Shown in pieces: positions 34,677 through 45,184 of a stretch of DNA of 64,000 nucleotides. Position 1 is the first letter of the stretch. The number at the start of each line of letters is the position of its first letter. Position numbers and translations under genes: made by a program. Source of the DNA: Pyrinomonadaceae bacterium (GTDB taxonomy: Bacteria > Acidobacteriota > Blastocatellia > Pyrinomonadales > Pyrinomonadaceae); contig JAIBCC010000001.1 in NCBI GenBank assembly GCA_019694395.1, positions 62,001 to 126,000 on the forward strand, given 5' to 3'. Below the pieces are notes generated by a model that did not search any database, was not told the origin of the DNA, and saw only the letters and a program-made list of their open reading frames with translations.

Positions 34677-36161
34677 TCAAGCGGCAATTCCCACGTTTTT
34701 ATCAAACGGAAATTCTCCGCGTCTATACGAACGAACAAAGTAAATTATCAGCCCGATAATAATCAAAACAATGGCGTAACGAATTTCTTTCATAAAATTC
34801 GGACGCATAAAAAGAACATATAAAAATCCTATAACTGCAATCAATGCAGGAATCGGATACAACCACATCTTAAAAGGTCGCGGAATATCGGGGCGCGTTT
34901 GTCTCAAAATCAGCAACCCGATAATTTGTGCCAAAAACTGCACCATAATCCGAATCACTACCAATGCCGCCACCACATCCGCTAATTTCAAAAAACTGAA
35001 CAAACACGCCACACCGCCCATTATTAAAAGCGAAATGTATGGAAAATGATGTTTAGGATGAACCCTTTGGAATATTTTAAAGTAATTCCCATCCAACGAA
35101 GCCGCGTAAGGAACACGTGAATAGCCAAGTAACAGTGAAAAGACCGAAGCAAACGCGGTGAACATTATCAATAACGTTGCAATAATTCCCGCCGTGTTGC
35201 CGTAAAGCCTTTCCATAAAAACAGAAATGACATATTTTCTCGCATCAGAACTTGCCGTTTCACCAAATTCCTGCCACGGGATCACACCCAAAATCGAGAT
35301 GTTCATTACAATGTAAATTATTGCAATTAATATAATTGAAATAATTATTGAGCGCGGAATCGTTTTTTCCGGCTCTTTTACTTCACCTGCAAAGAAATTG
35401 ACATTGTAATAGCCCCAATAATCGTAAACCGCAATCAACAAGGAAGCCCCTAACCCAAGAAAGAATTTCTCATTTAACTGAAAAGCATTTTCGGGAAAAT
35501 CAAAAGCTAAACTGGGATTGAAATGTGTAATTCCGGCAAAGATAATCCAAATAATGGTCAACATAACTCCGATCCACAAAAACTTGGCAAATTTTTCGAT
35601 GATCGTAATTTTTCGGTAAAGCAGAAAAACACAAAAAACGATCATCAAAATTGCCAGAATCGTCGCGTTAGAAGCTAAAATATTAAGCGAAAAATCCCCT
35701 AACAAAGGAATCGGAAAAATAAAATCCTGTTTGAAAAAAGTTTGGTCAAGCGACGGAAAAGCGTAGGTTGCATAACCGGCAAAACCGATACTTCCCGAAG
35801 CAATTGAAAGCGGTGCGGAAAAAGTAAGTTGCCAAATAAAAAGAAATGACATCAACCGCCCAAGTTTACTCGCCCCGTAAATTTCTTTTAGATAATTATA
35901 AGGTCCGCCCGATTTCGGCATTGATGCCCCAAGTTCCGCCCACACCAAACCATCACACATCACCAATAAAGCACCGAAAATCCAACCAAGCATTGCCTGC
36001 GGTCCGCCCATCGCCGCAATTATCAGCGGCATCGTAATAAACGGTCCCACTCCGATCATATCGATCATATTGAGCGTAGTGGCTCCCGCTAATCCAACTC
36101 CGCGAATTAATTCAGGATGTTGTTCGGTTGATTTTTCGTTGGTGGATTCAGAAGATTTCAT
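34677..36161 (-). CDS. APC-family amino acid permease
   Basis: A 494-residue protein with about 12 membrane helices. The first helix carries 'MIGVGPFITMPLI', the glycine-rich start seen in the amino acid/polyamine/organocation superfamily. 'GASMPKSGGPYNYLKEIYG' follows, and 'PRSIIISIILIAIIYIVMN' and 'YSRVPYAASLDG' come later. It imports amino acids or similar solutes; substrate unknown. It overlaps the upstream symporter gene by 1 nt (stop-start overlap), so the two are co-expressed. Confidence 0.88.
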   Translation of the reverse strand: MKSSESTNEKSTEQHPELIRGVGLAGATTLNMIDMIGVGPFITMPLIIAAMGGPQAMLGWIFGALLVMCDGLVWAELGASMPKSGGPYNYLKEIYGASKLGRLMSFLFIWQLTFSAPLSIASGSIGFAGYATYAFPSLDQTFFKQDFIFPIPLLGDFSLNILASNATILAILMIVFCVFLLYRKITIIEKFAKFLWIGVMLTIIWIIFAGITHFNPSLAFDFPENAFQLNEKFFLGLGASLLIAVYDYWGYYNVNFFAGEVKEPEKTIPRSIIISIILIAIIYIVMNISILGVIPWQEFGETASSDARKYVISVFMERLYGNTAGIIATLLIMFTAFASVFSLLLGYSRVPYAASLDGNYFKIFQRVHPKHHFPYISLLIMGGVACLFSFLKLADVVAALVVIRIMVQFLAQIIGLLILRQTRPDIPRPFKMWLYPIPALIAVIGFLYVLFMRPNFMKEIRYAIVLIIIGLIIYFVRSYRRGEFPFDKNVGIAA

Positions 36162-37849
36162 TAATTTTGATGGTTTGGAGCTTGTTCATTTTTAACGGTC
36201 AAACTTATTAAAAGTCCGGCAGTAATCGTAACCAGACAACCAATAACGTTGAACCAAAGAAAGGCAATTTTAGTATAATTGTTAAGCAATGCAACGGTCG
36301 TAATTCCGACTAGAATCCCGAAAAATGCCCCTCTTGCTTTCGCGCGTGGAAACAAAAAAGCAAGTGCAAAAACGCCTAACAACGAACCATAAAAGAACGA
36401 GCCGAATTTATTGATAACTTCGATCAATGAACCAAGTTCAACCGAAAACATCGCCACGATACAACCAAAAACGCCCCAACCGAAGGTAGCGAACTTTCCA
36501 ACTTTTAGATATTGCGTATCGGTGCCTTCCTGATTAAAAAGCCTTTTATAAAAATCAATGGTTGTCGCTGTTGCCAAAGCATTCAATTCCGCCGAAATAG
36601 TTGACATCGCCGCCGCAAAAATTGCCGCAATAATCAATCCGATCACCCCAATCGGCATATTTTGCAAAACAAAGGTCGGAAAAACGTAATTTACATCATT
36701 AAAGGAGGTATTCTGCTTTTTGACCAAATCTACTGCCTCTTTCCGCGATGCTTCAAAGGATTTTTGCGACTCTGCATATTTTTGTTTAGCTTCGGGCGAA
36801 TCAGTTTGCAAAAACTCTAGGGCGGATTGTTTACGGTTTTCAAAAGCAGTGTTGTATTTTGCCTCAACGCCTTTATATTCCTGCGTTTGCGCCGCTCTTT
36901 CCGCATCCTGATTGATAAAAATCATTGGAGGTTTTTGGAATTGATAAAAGACAAAAACCATAATTCCAATCAGCAAAATAAAAAACTGCATCGGAATTTT
37001 CAGAAAAGCCGACATCAACAGTGAAGTTCTACCTTCATCAACCGATTTGGCGGTCAAAAATCTCTGAACCTGTGTTTGGTCACAGCCGAAATATGCCATT
37101 GCCAAAAACATACCGCCAATCAAACCCGACCAAAATGTGTATTGTTCGTTTGGATCAAACTTGAAATCAACCGTAGTTAATTTATTGACCGCTCCGGCAA
37201 GCTGTAAACCGTCGGTGATTCCAACCCCGCTCGGAAAATAAGAAACGATGACAGCAATACAAACAAAAAGTCCGAAAAATATCACGAACATTTGTTTAAC
37301 GTCTGTCCAGGTCACTGCTTGAACTCCGCCAAACATCGTGTAAACTGTTGTGCTTAAACCTATTGCAAAGATCGTTATGGTTAAATTCCAACCCAAAACC
37401 AACGATAAAACAATCGAAGGTGCGGCAATAACAACGCCTAAAGCCAACCCGCGGGAAATCAAAAAACAGAAACTTGTTAAGGCACGAACCTTTACATCAA
37501 AACGCCTTTCTAAATACTCGTAAGCTGTATAAACATTAGCATTATGAAAATACTTAACCACGGTCAAGCATAAAACGATCATCGCTAACGGCAATCCAAA
37601 ATAGAATTGCAAAAACCGCATTCCGTCCGAATACGCCTGTCCCGTTGTTCCAACTAAAGTAATTGCTGAAAGCTGTGTTGCCATCACTGACAATCCAACC
37701 GCCCACCACGGCAAGGATTTGTTTGCCAGAAAATAGCCTTCCACGCTTTTCGAGTGCTTGGTCATTCTGATTCCGTCGTAAATCATAAATGACAGATAAG
37801 CAACGATTATTACCCAATCAAGCCAAGCCATAATTTGGTCGGTGGTCAT
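36161..37849 (-). CDS. Sodium:solute symporter (SSS family)
   Basis: A 562-residue protein with the sodium symporter fold. Early '[24 protein letters not shown]' (segments) matches the 'G..S..A...SA' signature of the family, followed by 'YEYLERRF' and '[17 protein letters not shown]'. A hydrophilic, coiled-coil-like loop of about 80 residues (about 310-390) interrupts the second half; comparable loops occur in some Bacteroidota members. The substrate is not clear: sialic acid, sugars or carboxylates are all possible. A 39-aa membrane protein gene lies just upstream. Confidence 0.88.
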   Translation of the reverse strand: MTTDQIMAWLDWVIIVAYLSFMIYDGIRMTKHSKSVEGYFLANKSLPWWAVGLSVMATQLSAITLVGTTGQAYSDGMRFLQFYFGLPLAMIVLCLTVVKYFHNANVYTAYEYLERRFDVKVRALTSFCFLISRGLALGVVIAAPSIVLSLVLGWNLTITIFAIGLSTTVYTMFGGVQAVTWTDVKQMFVIFFGLFVCIAVIVSYFPSGVGITDGLQLAGAVNKLTTVDFKFDPNEQYTFWSGLIGGMFLAMAYFGCDQTQVQRFLTAKSVDEGRTSLLMSAFLKIPMQFFILLIGIMVFVFYQFQKPPMIFINQDAERAAQTQEYKGVEAKYNTAFENRKQSALEFLQTDSPEAKQKYAESQKSFEASRKEAVDLVKKQNTSFNDVNYVFPTFVLQNMPIGVIGLIIAAIFAAAMSTISAELNALATATTIDFYKRLFNQEGTDTQYLKVGKFATFGWGVFGCIVAMFSVELGSLIEVINKFGSFFYGSLLGVFALAFLFPRAKARGAFFGILVGITTVALLNNYTKIAFLWFNVIGCLVTITAGLLISLTVKNEQAPNHQN

Positions 37850-37909
37850 TGGTCAATAATTATTGGTAAAAAAGGAGTGAAAACCAATAATTAGCGACCA
37901 ACAACCAAT

Positions 37910-38029
37910 TTAAGAAAAGTATTTTGAAAATGTAACAAGTAGTGAAATTACAACGATCAGGGTGAGTATCACGCCTGCATAGACGCGATACCACCATGAA
38001 TCAGGTTTGGCATTTAATTCATTTTCCAT
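37910..38029 (-). CDS. 39-residue single-helix membrane protein
   Basis: The ATG at 38029 comes 2 nt after the TonB receptor stop; the stop TAA is at 37910-37912. The peptide has a short polar N-terminus with 'SWWYRVYAG', a strong membrane helix 'VILTLIVVISLLVTF' and a short tail. Tiny membrane proteins beside SSS symporters are known as accessory subunits (for example YhdT beside PanF), so a symporter partner is the best guess. It is too short for family recognition. Confidence 0.6.
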   Translation of the reverse strand: MENELNAKPDSWWYRVYAGVILTLIVVISLLVTFSKYFS

Positions 38030-38031
38030 AT

Positions 38032-40956
38032 TTAGAATTTGAATTTAAAGCCAAGTTGGAATTGACGGGCATCGAGCGATGTTACTGCGTTTGCCGCCAA
38101 TCGTTGAGCAACTGTTGGAATCGTTTGAGTCAAATTTCCAGCCGCATCAGTTGTAACTGATAAAGAGTTAAACTGAAAGAAGCTGTTTTTATTGAAAACA
38201 TTAATGAACTCACCAAAAATTTCAAGTTTGTATCTTTCACTGAAATTAACAAATCTCGAATATCGTAGATCAACATTTAATTGTTTTGGCGTAACTCCAG
38301 AATTTCTGGCGATTCCAACCGGATTATCCGAACCTGTAAAACCATCGAGATTAATGTCGGTTGCTGAAACGATGTTATATCTTTCACCGTTATTAGCAGT
38401 TGCAATAATTCCAAATTGGTTATTATTCAAGATGCTATTTAACGCCTTACTGCTAAAATCAAAAGTCGGGCGACCGACAAAACTTGCAACAAAAGTATGT
38501 CTTTGGTCAGCTAAAGAATAACCGAAATCACGTTTGCGATTAGTTGGGTCTTGTGTAACCAAATTACCGACTTGGGTTGCGACCAAATTTTGCTCAGGCG
38601 CATCATCCTCAGATTTTGACAATGTGTAATTTATGCTAAATTGATAACCTTTTGACAAACGCTTATTAAATTGCAGGGTCATCGCCTGATACTCTGAATT
38701 TCCAACTGATTCAGCCATCAAAATATTGTTAAATCGGGTATCACGACGGGTAGTTGCATTAACTGTATTACTGAAAATGGGTCTGCCGTCTGCCAAAGTT
38801 GTTTGCGGATTGATTCGATTGATATTTCGATAAATCGGAATATGTCTGCCTCCCGAATGAATATAACCAACAGTAACTGAAAGGTCTTGGGTTAAAGCCT
38901 GTTCAAATTGGGCATTGAAGTGCATTGCATACATACTTTCAAAATCTGATGCAATTGTTTCAATACTTTGTTGGGGCAAAACTGAGCCTGCCGGCAATGT
39001 TCCCAAAGTTGTTGGAAATGAAGGTGAACCTGCGGTTGCCGGAGCAAAGGTGAAATTGAACAAACGCGGACTGCCGTTATTCAAAAGGGCACGCTGATAG
39101 AGGTCCAAGTAAACTGTATCGTAGTAAATTCCGGCACTGGCACGAACCACGGTTGGACGATTACCCTCACGAACACTGTAAACAAGCCCTAATCGCGGCG
39201 CAAAATTATTTTTATCAATCTTGAAATTTTGCGAAGCGGTAAATGGTGACGTAGTATCGGCTTGGGGCAAATCATAAATATCGTAGCGAACACCATAATT
39301 TAGTTTCAGTTTTCGTGTAACTTTCCAATCATCCTGTAAAAAGAAGTTACCGAATCTTGAATAAAACTTGATGTCAGCATCTCCAAAGGCTTCGATATAG
39401 TTTGTATAACCTTTTGGCGTTACACCGTTCTTTGCATCAATAAAAGCTTGTATGGTTGGAAATGTATAACGTGCAAATCTATTAGCTCTTCGGCGATCAT
39501 CAATTAAGTTAACTCCCCCACCGAACTTAAAGGTGTGGTCTCCTTTTATCCAAGTTAAATTGTCCTGGAATTGGGTAGTTTCCTGCAATGGCGCAATTGT
39601 ATCGTCATTTTCAGGAGCCCCAAAATTAGCCACGTTAGTTATTACAATACTGATGCCAGTTCCCGAATTTGAGTTGGCATAATTACGTGAATCCCGTTTG
39701 GCGTATTGGAAACGGAACTCATTGAAAACATTTGGAGTTATAGTAGAGGCAACTTGTGCTCCTAATGAATAAGAAGCATCAATAAAAGTAATACTTCTTT
39801 GCAAAGTGTTAAGTCCGCCTCCTATGTTATCCGGCGAATTATTTCCAAAATAATTATAACGAACTGAAACACGGTTTTTTTCATTTAATTGAGCATCGGT
39901 TCTGAAAATATAGAATTTTGCTTTTTGCTTGGTTGGAATTACCGGAACAAAGGCAGTTGAAGGCACTCCGGCTGCAATCAAAGCTGCTTGATTAGCTGCC
40001 GAAATTGTAACCAATCGACCCGATTCGGAAGTTAAATCACGATTAACATATTCGTAACCTCCATAATAGTGCCAACGATCTTTCATTATCGGTCCGCCAA
40101 TAGCAAAAGTTAAATTATCTGCCTTAGTTTTCGGAATATCGCCGTTAGATGTGTATTGAAAGGGTCTGGCATAAAAAGGAGTTCGTCGAAAACGATAGCT
40201 TCCTGAACCGTGAATATCATTTGTTCCACTGGGAGTTACGGCGTTCATAATTAATCCAGGAGTATTCCCGAACTCTGCGGAAAATCCATTGGTTACAAGT
40301 TGAACTTCGCTAACAAATGTTTCAGAAATAGGCATTAACCGAATTCCGCCTCGATCTGCCTGGGTGTTGTTATTTCCGTCAAGTTGATAGTTTGTGCGGC
40401 GGGCGTAACCGTTTGCATTGATACGGGGAACACCGAATTCTGCATTTGGACGACCTGTTACATTGGCTTGTAAAAGCGAAAAATTATACGGATTGCGTGA
40501 AACAAGCGGGAGATTTTCAACTTCGCGGGTATTCATTACACGCCCGACATCTATTTTTCCGGGATCAGCGATGGTTGCGTCTGATGTTACAGTCACAGTA
40601 GCCGAAACATCGCCTGCTTGTAATAAGGGTGAAACCGTTGCAATACGTCCTGTTGTTAAAATAACTCCATTTTGAACATATTTTTTGAAGTTTGGAGCCT
40701 CAATCGTAATTTGATATGAACCTAATGGCAATAACGGAATACGATAAACACCACTTTCATCTGTTGTTACTTTTCTTTCTGCGCCTGTTTCGATATTTTT
40801 TGCCGTTACAGTAGCATTAGGAACAGAAGCACCGTTTTGGTCGGTAACAGTTCCTTCAATTTGTCCATTTAATGCCTGCGATTGCCCAAAACTAAAAATC
40901 GCTAAGCCCATTATTAAAATGCCTAACAAAAACACACGCAACGATGTTTTAAACAT
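38032..40956 (-). CDS. Oar-type TonB-dependent outer-membrane receptor
   Basis: A 974-residue protein. It has a signal peptide, then a carboxypeptidase-regulatory-like domain (about 30-115: 'GQIEGTVTDQNGASVPNATV', 'GVYRIPLLPLGSYQI'), a plug domain (about 125-240, with 'NANGYARRTNYQLDGNNNT'), and a beta barrel to the end. The C-terminus 'FQLGFKFKF' ends in Phe, as outer-membrane barrels do. Large expansions of this class, often tied to glycan or peptide uptake, are typical of Acidobacteriota. It heads a five-gene minus-strand run. AAGGAG precedes the ATG and a plausible promoter lies at 41012-41039. Confidence 0.88.
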   Translation of the reverse strand: MFKTSLRVFLLGILIMGLAIFSFGQSQALNGQIEGTVTDQNGASVPNATVTAKNIETGAERKVTTDESGVYRIPLLPLGSYQITIEAPNFKKYVQNGVILTTGRIATVSPLLQAGDVSATVTVTSDATIADPGKIDVGRVMNTREVENLPLVSRNPYNFSLLQANVTGRPNAEFGVPRINANGYARRTNYQLDGNNNTQADRGGIRLMPISETFVSEVQLVTNGFSAEFGNTPGLIMNAVTPSGTNDIHGSGSYRFRRTPFYARPFQYTSNGDIPKTKADNLTFAIGGPIMKDRWHYYGGYEYVNRDLTSESGRLVTISAANQAALIAAGVPSTAFVPVIPTKQKAKFYIFRTDAQLNEKNRVSVRYNYFGNNSPDNIGGGLNTLQRSITFIDASYSLGAQVASTITPNVFNEFRFQYAKRDSRNYANSNSGTGISIVITNVANFGAPENDDTIAPLQETTQFQDNLTWIKGDHTFKFGGGVNLIDDRRRANRFARYTFPTIQAFIDAKNGVTPKGYTNYIEAFGDADIKFYSRFGNFFLQDDWKVTRKLKLNYGVRYDIYDLPQADTTSPFTASQNFKIDKNNFAPRLGLVYSVREGNRPTVVRASAGIYYDTVYLDLYQRALLNNGSPRLFNFTFAPATAGSPSFPTTLGTLPAGSVLPQQSIETIASDFESMYAMHFNAQFEQALTQDLSVTVGYIHSGGRHIPIYRNINRINPQTTLADGRPIFSNTVNATTRRDTRFNNILMAESVGNSEYQAMTLQFNKRLSKGYQFSINYTLSKSEDDAPEQNLVATQVGNLVTQDPTNRKRDFGYSLADQRHTFVASFVGRPTFDFSSKALNSILNNNQFGIIATANNGERYNIVSATDINLDGFTGSDNPVGIARNSGVTPKQLNVDLRYSRFVNFSERYKLEIFGEFINVFNKNSFFQFNSLSVTTDAAGNLTQTIPTVAQRLAANAVTSLDARQFQLGFKFKF

Positions 40957-41011
40957 TGCAAAATCTCCTTAAATTGTTAGTTGTATTAACTAAGATTGAA
41001 TTCTTGACAAA

Positions 41012-41039
41012 AGTATAGCAAATCATTATTCATTTGTAA
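41012..41039 (-). promoter_or_regulatory. Sigma-70-type promoter for the TonB receptor operon
   Basis: On the minus strand: TTACAA, 16-bp spacer, TATACT, with the expected start about 50 nt before the receptor ATG. Confidence 0.45.
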
Positions 41040-41207
41040 CAGAAAAAGTTACTTATTTACCAAGTGTCTCAAAAAAATCGTTATTTCTGAATTTAAATAT
41101 CTGCAAATAATTAATTAAAAATTTAATTCGGTTCCAATCTAAATGGTTTTAGTTTGGGAAACTTTTGCCTACTAATTTAATTTTGATTTGTTTAAGACTT
41201 TACTTGA

Positions 41208-41260
41208 TTATATTCAAAGCAGGTTGAATATAATTTAAATAGTTGCCAAAGTCAACTATT
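41208..41260. promoter_or_regulatory. Two adjacent perfect inverted repeats upstream of the MarR-GNAT gene
   Basis: Site 1: TTATATTCAA-N6-TTGAATATAA (41208-41233). Site 2: AATAGTTG-N7-CAACTATT (41238-41260). They lie in the 580-bp gap between the divergent TonB receptor and MarR-GNAT genes. Size and symmetry fit operators for dimeric regulators such as MarR. The remainder of the gap is AT-rich with no ORF. Confidence 0.5.
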
Positions 41261-41538
41261 TTATTTGATATTGACAAACAACAATTTTTCTTTATTCAAT
41301 AATTTATTTGCCTAAGTGAGCAGTCTAAACTATTGATTTTGCAGGTAATACTGACACTTCCTTGGCAATTGCGATAATTTTATGTAAATTTTTGTAAAAA
41401 TTTTCTTGGAAAATTCTTAGTCAAATGTTATAAAAATTGTCAGTTTGTTGAACAAAAATTTCTTGATTTTCAAAGGTCTGAGAATCTAAAATTAAATCTG
41501 TTTTCAAATTTCGAGTCGGGTGAGGTCGGTTTAGAGAA

Positions 41539-42468
41539 ATGGAAAAAAAAGGTTTAGGTAAAAAGGTAGCTAAAGTTCGTCGGTTTAACCATTTTTATAC
41601 CAAACAAATCAATTTTTTAGATAAAGGGCTGCAAAAAAGTCCATTTTCATTGGCAGAAGCACGCATAATTAATGAAATTGCAAAACGCGAAACCGCCACC
41701 GCCAGCGAACTTGGGGAAGAATTAGGGCTTGATACCGGATATTTAAGCAGAGTTTTACAAGGATTTGAAAGACGAGGCTTGATCGAAAAAACTGATTCAC
41801 CAACTGATGCCCGCCAAAGACTTTTGAGATTAACCGGCGACGGACAAAAAGAATTTGTTAATCTAAATCAAGTCTCTCACAATCAAATCGAACAAATTTT
41901 GCAGGATTTAACGACGATTGAGCAAAACCGTTTGATCAACGCGATGCTCACCATTGAATCTTTATTGAGCGAAAAAACACAAGACGAGAATCATTTTCTT
42001 TTGCGTTTGCCGCAAGCCGGAGATTTCGGTTGGGTAGTGCAGGCTAACAGCAGTCTGCTGGCGCAGGAAAATGGTTGGAATGAACAATACGAAGCTCTTG
42101 TGGCTCAAACAGTTGCCGACTATTTGAATAATTTTAATCCGCAAAAAGATTGCTGTTGGATCGCTGAAAAAAATGGCGAAAATGTTGGAGCAGTTTTTTT
42201 GGTAAAAAAATCAGAAACGATAGCTCAATTACGTTTATTGTTTGTGGAGCCAAAATCTCGGGGACTGGGAATCGGTAAACGTCTGGTGCACGAGTGCACC
42301 CGTTTTGCCAAAAAAGTCGGCTTCAAAAAAATCACCTTGTGGACGAGCGATACCTTTACAACTGCCCGAAGTCTTTTTGAAAAAGAGGGGTATAAACTAA
42401 TTAAAACCGAAAAAAATAACAATTTCGGCAAAGATTTGATTATTGAAACCTGGGATTTAAGGTTGTAA
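41539..42468 (+). CDS. MarR-type regulator fused to GNAT acetyltransferase
   Basis: A 309-residue fusion. Residues about 1-150 form a MarR winged helix ('ELGEELGLDTGYLSRVLQGFERRGLIEK', shown in its parts, and the wing 'DARQRLLRLTGDG'). Residues about 160-309 form an N-acetyltransferase with the acetyl-CoA loop 'RGLGIGKRLV' and 'ARSLFEKEGYKLI'. This fusion occurs in many soil bacteria; it may acetylate a small molecule that the MarR part senses. Two strong palindromes in the long upstream gap could be its operators. It is a single-gene unit transcribed away from the TonB operon. Confidence 0.85.
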   Translation: MEKKGLGKKVAKVRRFNHFYTKQINFLDKGLQKSPFSLAEARIINEIAKRETATASELGEELGLDTGYLSRVLQGFERRGLIEKTDSPTDARQRLLRLTGDGQKEFVNLNQVSHNQIEQILQDLTTIEQNRLINAMLTIESLLSEKTQDENHFLLRLPQAGDFGWVVQANSSLLAQENGWNEQYEALVAQTVADYLNNFNPQKDCCWIAEKNGENVGAVFLVKKSETIAQLRLLFVEPKSRGLGIGKRLVHECTRFAKKVGFKKITLWTSDTFTTARSLFEKEGYKLIKTEKNNNFGKDLIIETWDLRL

Positions 42469-42609
42469 ATGTAAAAATGTGGAAAAGGAGAAAAGCTATA
42501 AGATTTTGGTTTCGAGTTATCAAAACGAAAATAAATTCACAAACTAAATTTTATTGCGTTTTTTATCCTAATTCTTTGACAATTTTTTCATTCTTTAACT
42601 TTTTTCACT

Positions 42610-44595
42610 TTATGTTCGATGAAAAGAGCGTTCAATATCCCGCATTGTCAGACGCAAAATAATTGGTCTGCCGTGCGGACAAGTGGTAGCCGCAGAATTC
42701 GTTATCAAATTATCAATCAACCATTGCATTTTTTCAGGACTTAATTTCATATTGACTTTAACTGCCGCTTTACAAGCCATCGTAGCCGCAATATCATCCC
42801 GAATCGTTTCGATCGCAATTCCTCTTTTTTCTGCATCAACCGTATCCAAAATTTCGGCAAGTAAATTCCGCACTTCAGAGGGCGGAAGGTCAGTCGGAAC
42901 CGCTTTAATGGCAATCGTCCTTCCCGATAACCGCATCACACCGAATCCCAAACTTTCTAATTCATTTTCAACCAAATCAAATGCAGAAACTTGCGCGGGA
43001 GTTAAATCAAAGGTTTCCGGTAGCAGTAAATTTTGCGAGGTTATTACTTTTTCACCCACTTTTTTGCGGAATGTATCAAACAAAATACGTTCGTGAGCTA
43101 CGTGTTGGTCTATTAAAAGTAATCCTTCGTTATCAACTGCAATTATATAGCTGTTATGAAGTTGTCCAATCGGACGAATCCCGGTTGACGATAAATTATT
43201 GACCTCGATTGATTTAGTTGCTTTCAAGGCTGAATCTACCGGCGGAAGTTCTTTGTAATTTGCAATTTGTGATTTGGGATTTGCGAGTGGGAATTGGTTT
43301 TCGGTTTTTGGTTTTTGGTCTTTGATTTCCTCAAAACGGTTTTCGGCAAATTGTTCAAAATCTCTACTTTCAATCGGAATTTCAAATGATTCTTCTAATT
43401 TTGAAACTGCTTGTTCGAGTTCAGAATTTACAATTTGGAATTTGGTCTCTGGTATCTGAAATTCAATTTTCGGTTGTTCAAAATCTAAAATTTTGCCACT
43501 TTCTGACCTTTCTTCCGAATTGAGACTTGAGAATTGAGATTTAAGACTTGGGAGCCCAATTTGATTATACTTTCCGTATTCCCAGGTTTGTAATTCGACT
43601 AACCCATTATTTGCCAGGGCTTTCCGAACAGATTCGGCAATCACATCCCTGACTGCATCAGAACGCCGGAAACGGACTTCGGTTTTAGCCGGATGCACAT
43701 TAACATCAACTTCTTCTGATGGAATCTCCAAAAATAAAACTGCAACCGGATAAACTCCGTGCGGCAAAACTGCTCGATAACCTTCCAGAAGTCCTTTGGC
43801 AATTACTTTATCACGCACAAATCGTCCGTTAATGAAAAAATATTGTGCATCTTTTGTGGTTCGTCTTTCGCGGGGAGCGGAAACATAACCCGAAATTTTT
43901 GCGATATATTCTCGACCGCCTTCAATTTCCAAAAGACTTTCCAAAAGATCACCGCCTAACACCTGATAAGCCCGTTCCCGCAGATTTTTAGCCGGAGAAA
44001 ATCTGAAAGATTCGCGTCCGTTGTTGGTTAAAACAAATGAAATGTGTGGATTAGCCAGCGCGTAATGCGTAATAATGCTGGTAATATGATAGTTTTCGGT
44101 AGCTTCCGAACGCATAAATTTACGTCGGGCAGGGGTATTAAAAAACAGATCGCGAACGGAAATTGTGGTTCCGGTAGTGCGGGCAGCGTCTTTGACATCA
44201 ATCAATTTTCCCCCTTCGATTAAAACTTTGGTAGCCGCATTTCCTTCCTGAGTTTTTGTAACTAATTCAACTTTTGCCACCGAAGCAATTGAAGCCAAAG
44301 CCTCTCCCCGAAAACCTAAAGTTCGGATACTCGAAATATCTTCAAGTGTTCTAATTTTAGAAGTAGCGTGCCGCTCAAAAGCCAACACCGCATCATCACG
44401 ATTCATCCCCTCGCCATCGTCAACGATCCGCATCAAACGCCGTCCGCCAAGCTCAATATCAATTTGCAACTTGGTCGCTCCGGCATCTAAAGCATTTTCT
44501 ATCAATTCTTTAATGACTGATGAAGGTCTTTCAACAACTTCGCCCGCCGCGATTTGATTAGCCAAATTGTCAGGTAAAATTTTGATCCTACTCAT
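42610..44595 (-). CDS. mutL: DNA mismatch repair protein MutL
   Basis: A 661-residue protein. The N-terminal GHKL ATPase has 'ELIENALDAGA', 'VDDGEGM', 'TLGFRGEALASI' and 'GTTISVRDLFFNTPARRKF' (segment). A linker of about 120 residues, rich in Glu, Lys and Phe, follows. The C-terminal domain has 'DQHVAHERILFD', 'ACKAAVK' and 'CPHGRP' and ends 'FHRT'. These motifs match the metal-binding site of endonuclease-type MutL, as in bacteria without MutH, although the last acidic residue of the first motif is Asp instead of Glu. mutS is not in the window. Confidence 0.95.
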   Translation of the reverse strand: MSRIKILPDNLANQIAAGEVVERPSSVIKELIENALDAGATKLQIDIELGGRRLMRIVDDGEGMNRDDAVLAFERHATSKIRTLEDISSIRTLGFRGEALASIASVAKVELVTKTQEGNAATKVLIEGGKLIDVKDAARTTGTTISVRDLFFNTPARRKFMRSEATENYHITSIITHYALANPHISFVLTNNGRESFRFSPAKNLRERAYQVLGGDLLESLLEIEGGREYIAKISGYVSAPRERRTTKDAQYFFINGRFVRDKVIAKGLLEGYRAVLPHGVYPVAVLFLEIPSEEVDVNVHPAKTEVRFRRSDAVRDVIAESVRKALANNGLVELQTWEYGKYNQIGLPSLKSQFSSLNSEERSESGKILDFEQPKIEFQIPETKFQIVNSELEQAVSKLEESFEIPIESRDFEQFAENRFEEIKDQKPKTENQFPLANPKSQIANYKELPPVDSALKATKSIEVNNLSSTGIRPIGQLHNSYIIAVDNEGLLLIDQHVAHERILFDTFRKKVGEKVITSQNLLLPETFDLTPAQVSAFDLVENELESLGFGVMRLSGRTIAIKAVPTDLPPSEVRNLLAEILDTVDAEKRGIAIETIRDDIAATMACKAAVKVNMKLSPEKMQWLIDNLITNSAATTCPHGRPIILRLTMRDIERSFHRT

Positions 44596-44982
44596 TTCTC
44601 AACAAGTTTAACATAACCCCCATTATTACATTAATGTTCTTACCAACCAACCAAAATACTAGTCATTAAAACCATTCATAGTCCTTATGATATTTATAAC
44701 TATTACAAATATGTAACTCCCCATTTCAAATAAACTAAAACGATTTATTAAACCCCCTGAATTTTTGGTAATTCTTGAAAAATAATGGTTTGACAGTTTT
44801 TCCTTTACTTTTAATTGGTTTAAGTCTGATTTTATTCAAAACTGCATTAAAACCTTAGAAATTACAGATTTGTAAATAATCTAAATCAACTCTTACAGAA
44901 TTGTAGCAATGTTGTCATTTATTTTATTAATCGAAAACTATTTATAGATGAAATTTGTCTGACATAACCAAAAATAAAGCAT

Positions 44983-44998
44983 TGGCATAAAAATTGCC
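44983..44998 (+). promoter_or_regulatory. Sigma-54 promoter for the ammonium transporter
   Basis: TGGCAT-N5-TTGCC matches the -24/-12 consensus (TGGCAC-N5-TTGCA) with the correct GG to GC spacing. It is about 187 bp upstream of the amt start, leaving a leader of about 175 nt. Ammonium transporters are classical sigma-54/NtrC targets. The remaining sequence in the 590-bp gap is AT-rich; no NtrC site was recognised with confidence. Confidence 0.6.
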
Positions 44999-45184
44999 AT
45001 TGTTTTTTTGCATCAATAACTTGTTAGCAATTAAACAAATTAATGACAACCCTCAATTTTTTTTGTGGTAAGTTTCAGGAGATTTTTGTTCAACTCCAGA
45101 AGTTAAGCGTTTTAACCACACAATCTGCATTGTAAATGAACTTATTGCAGCACTTAAACCTATTCTAATAAACAGGAGTCTTTA

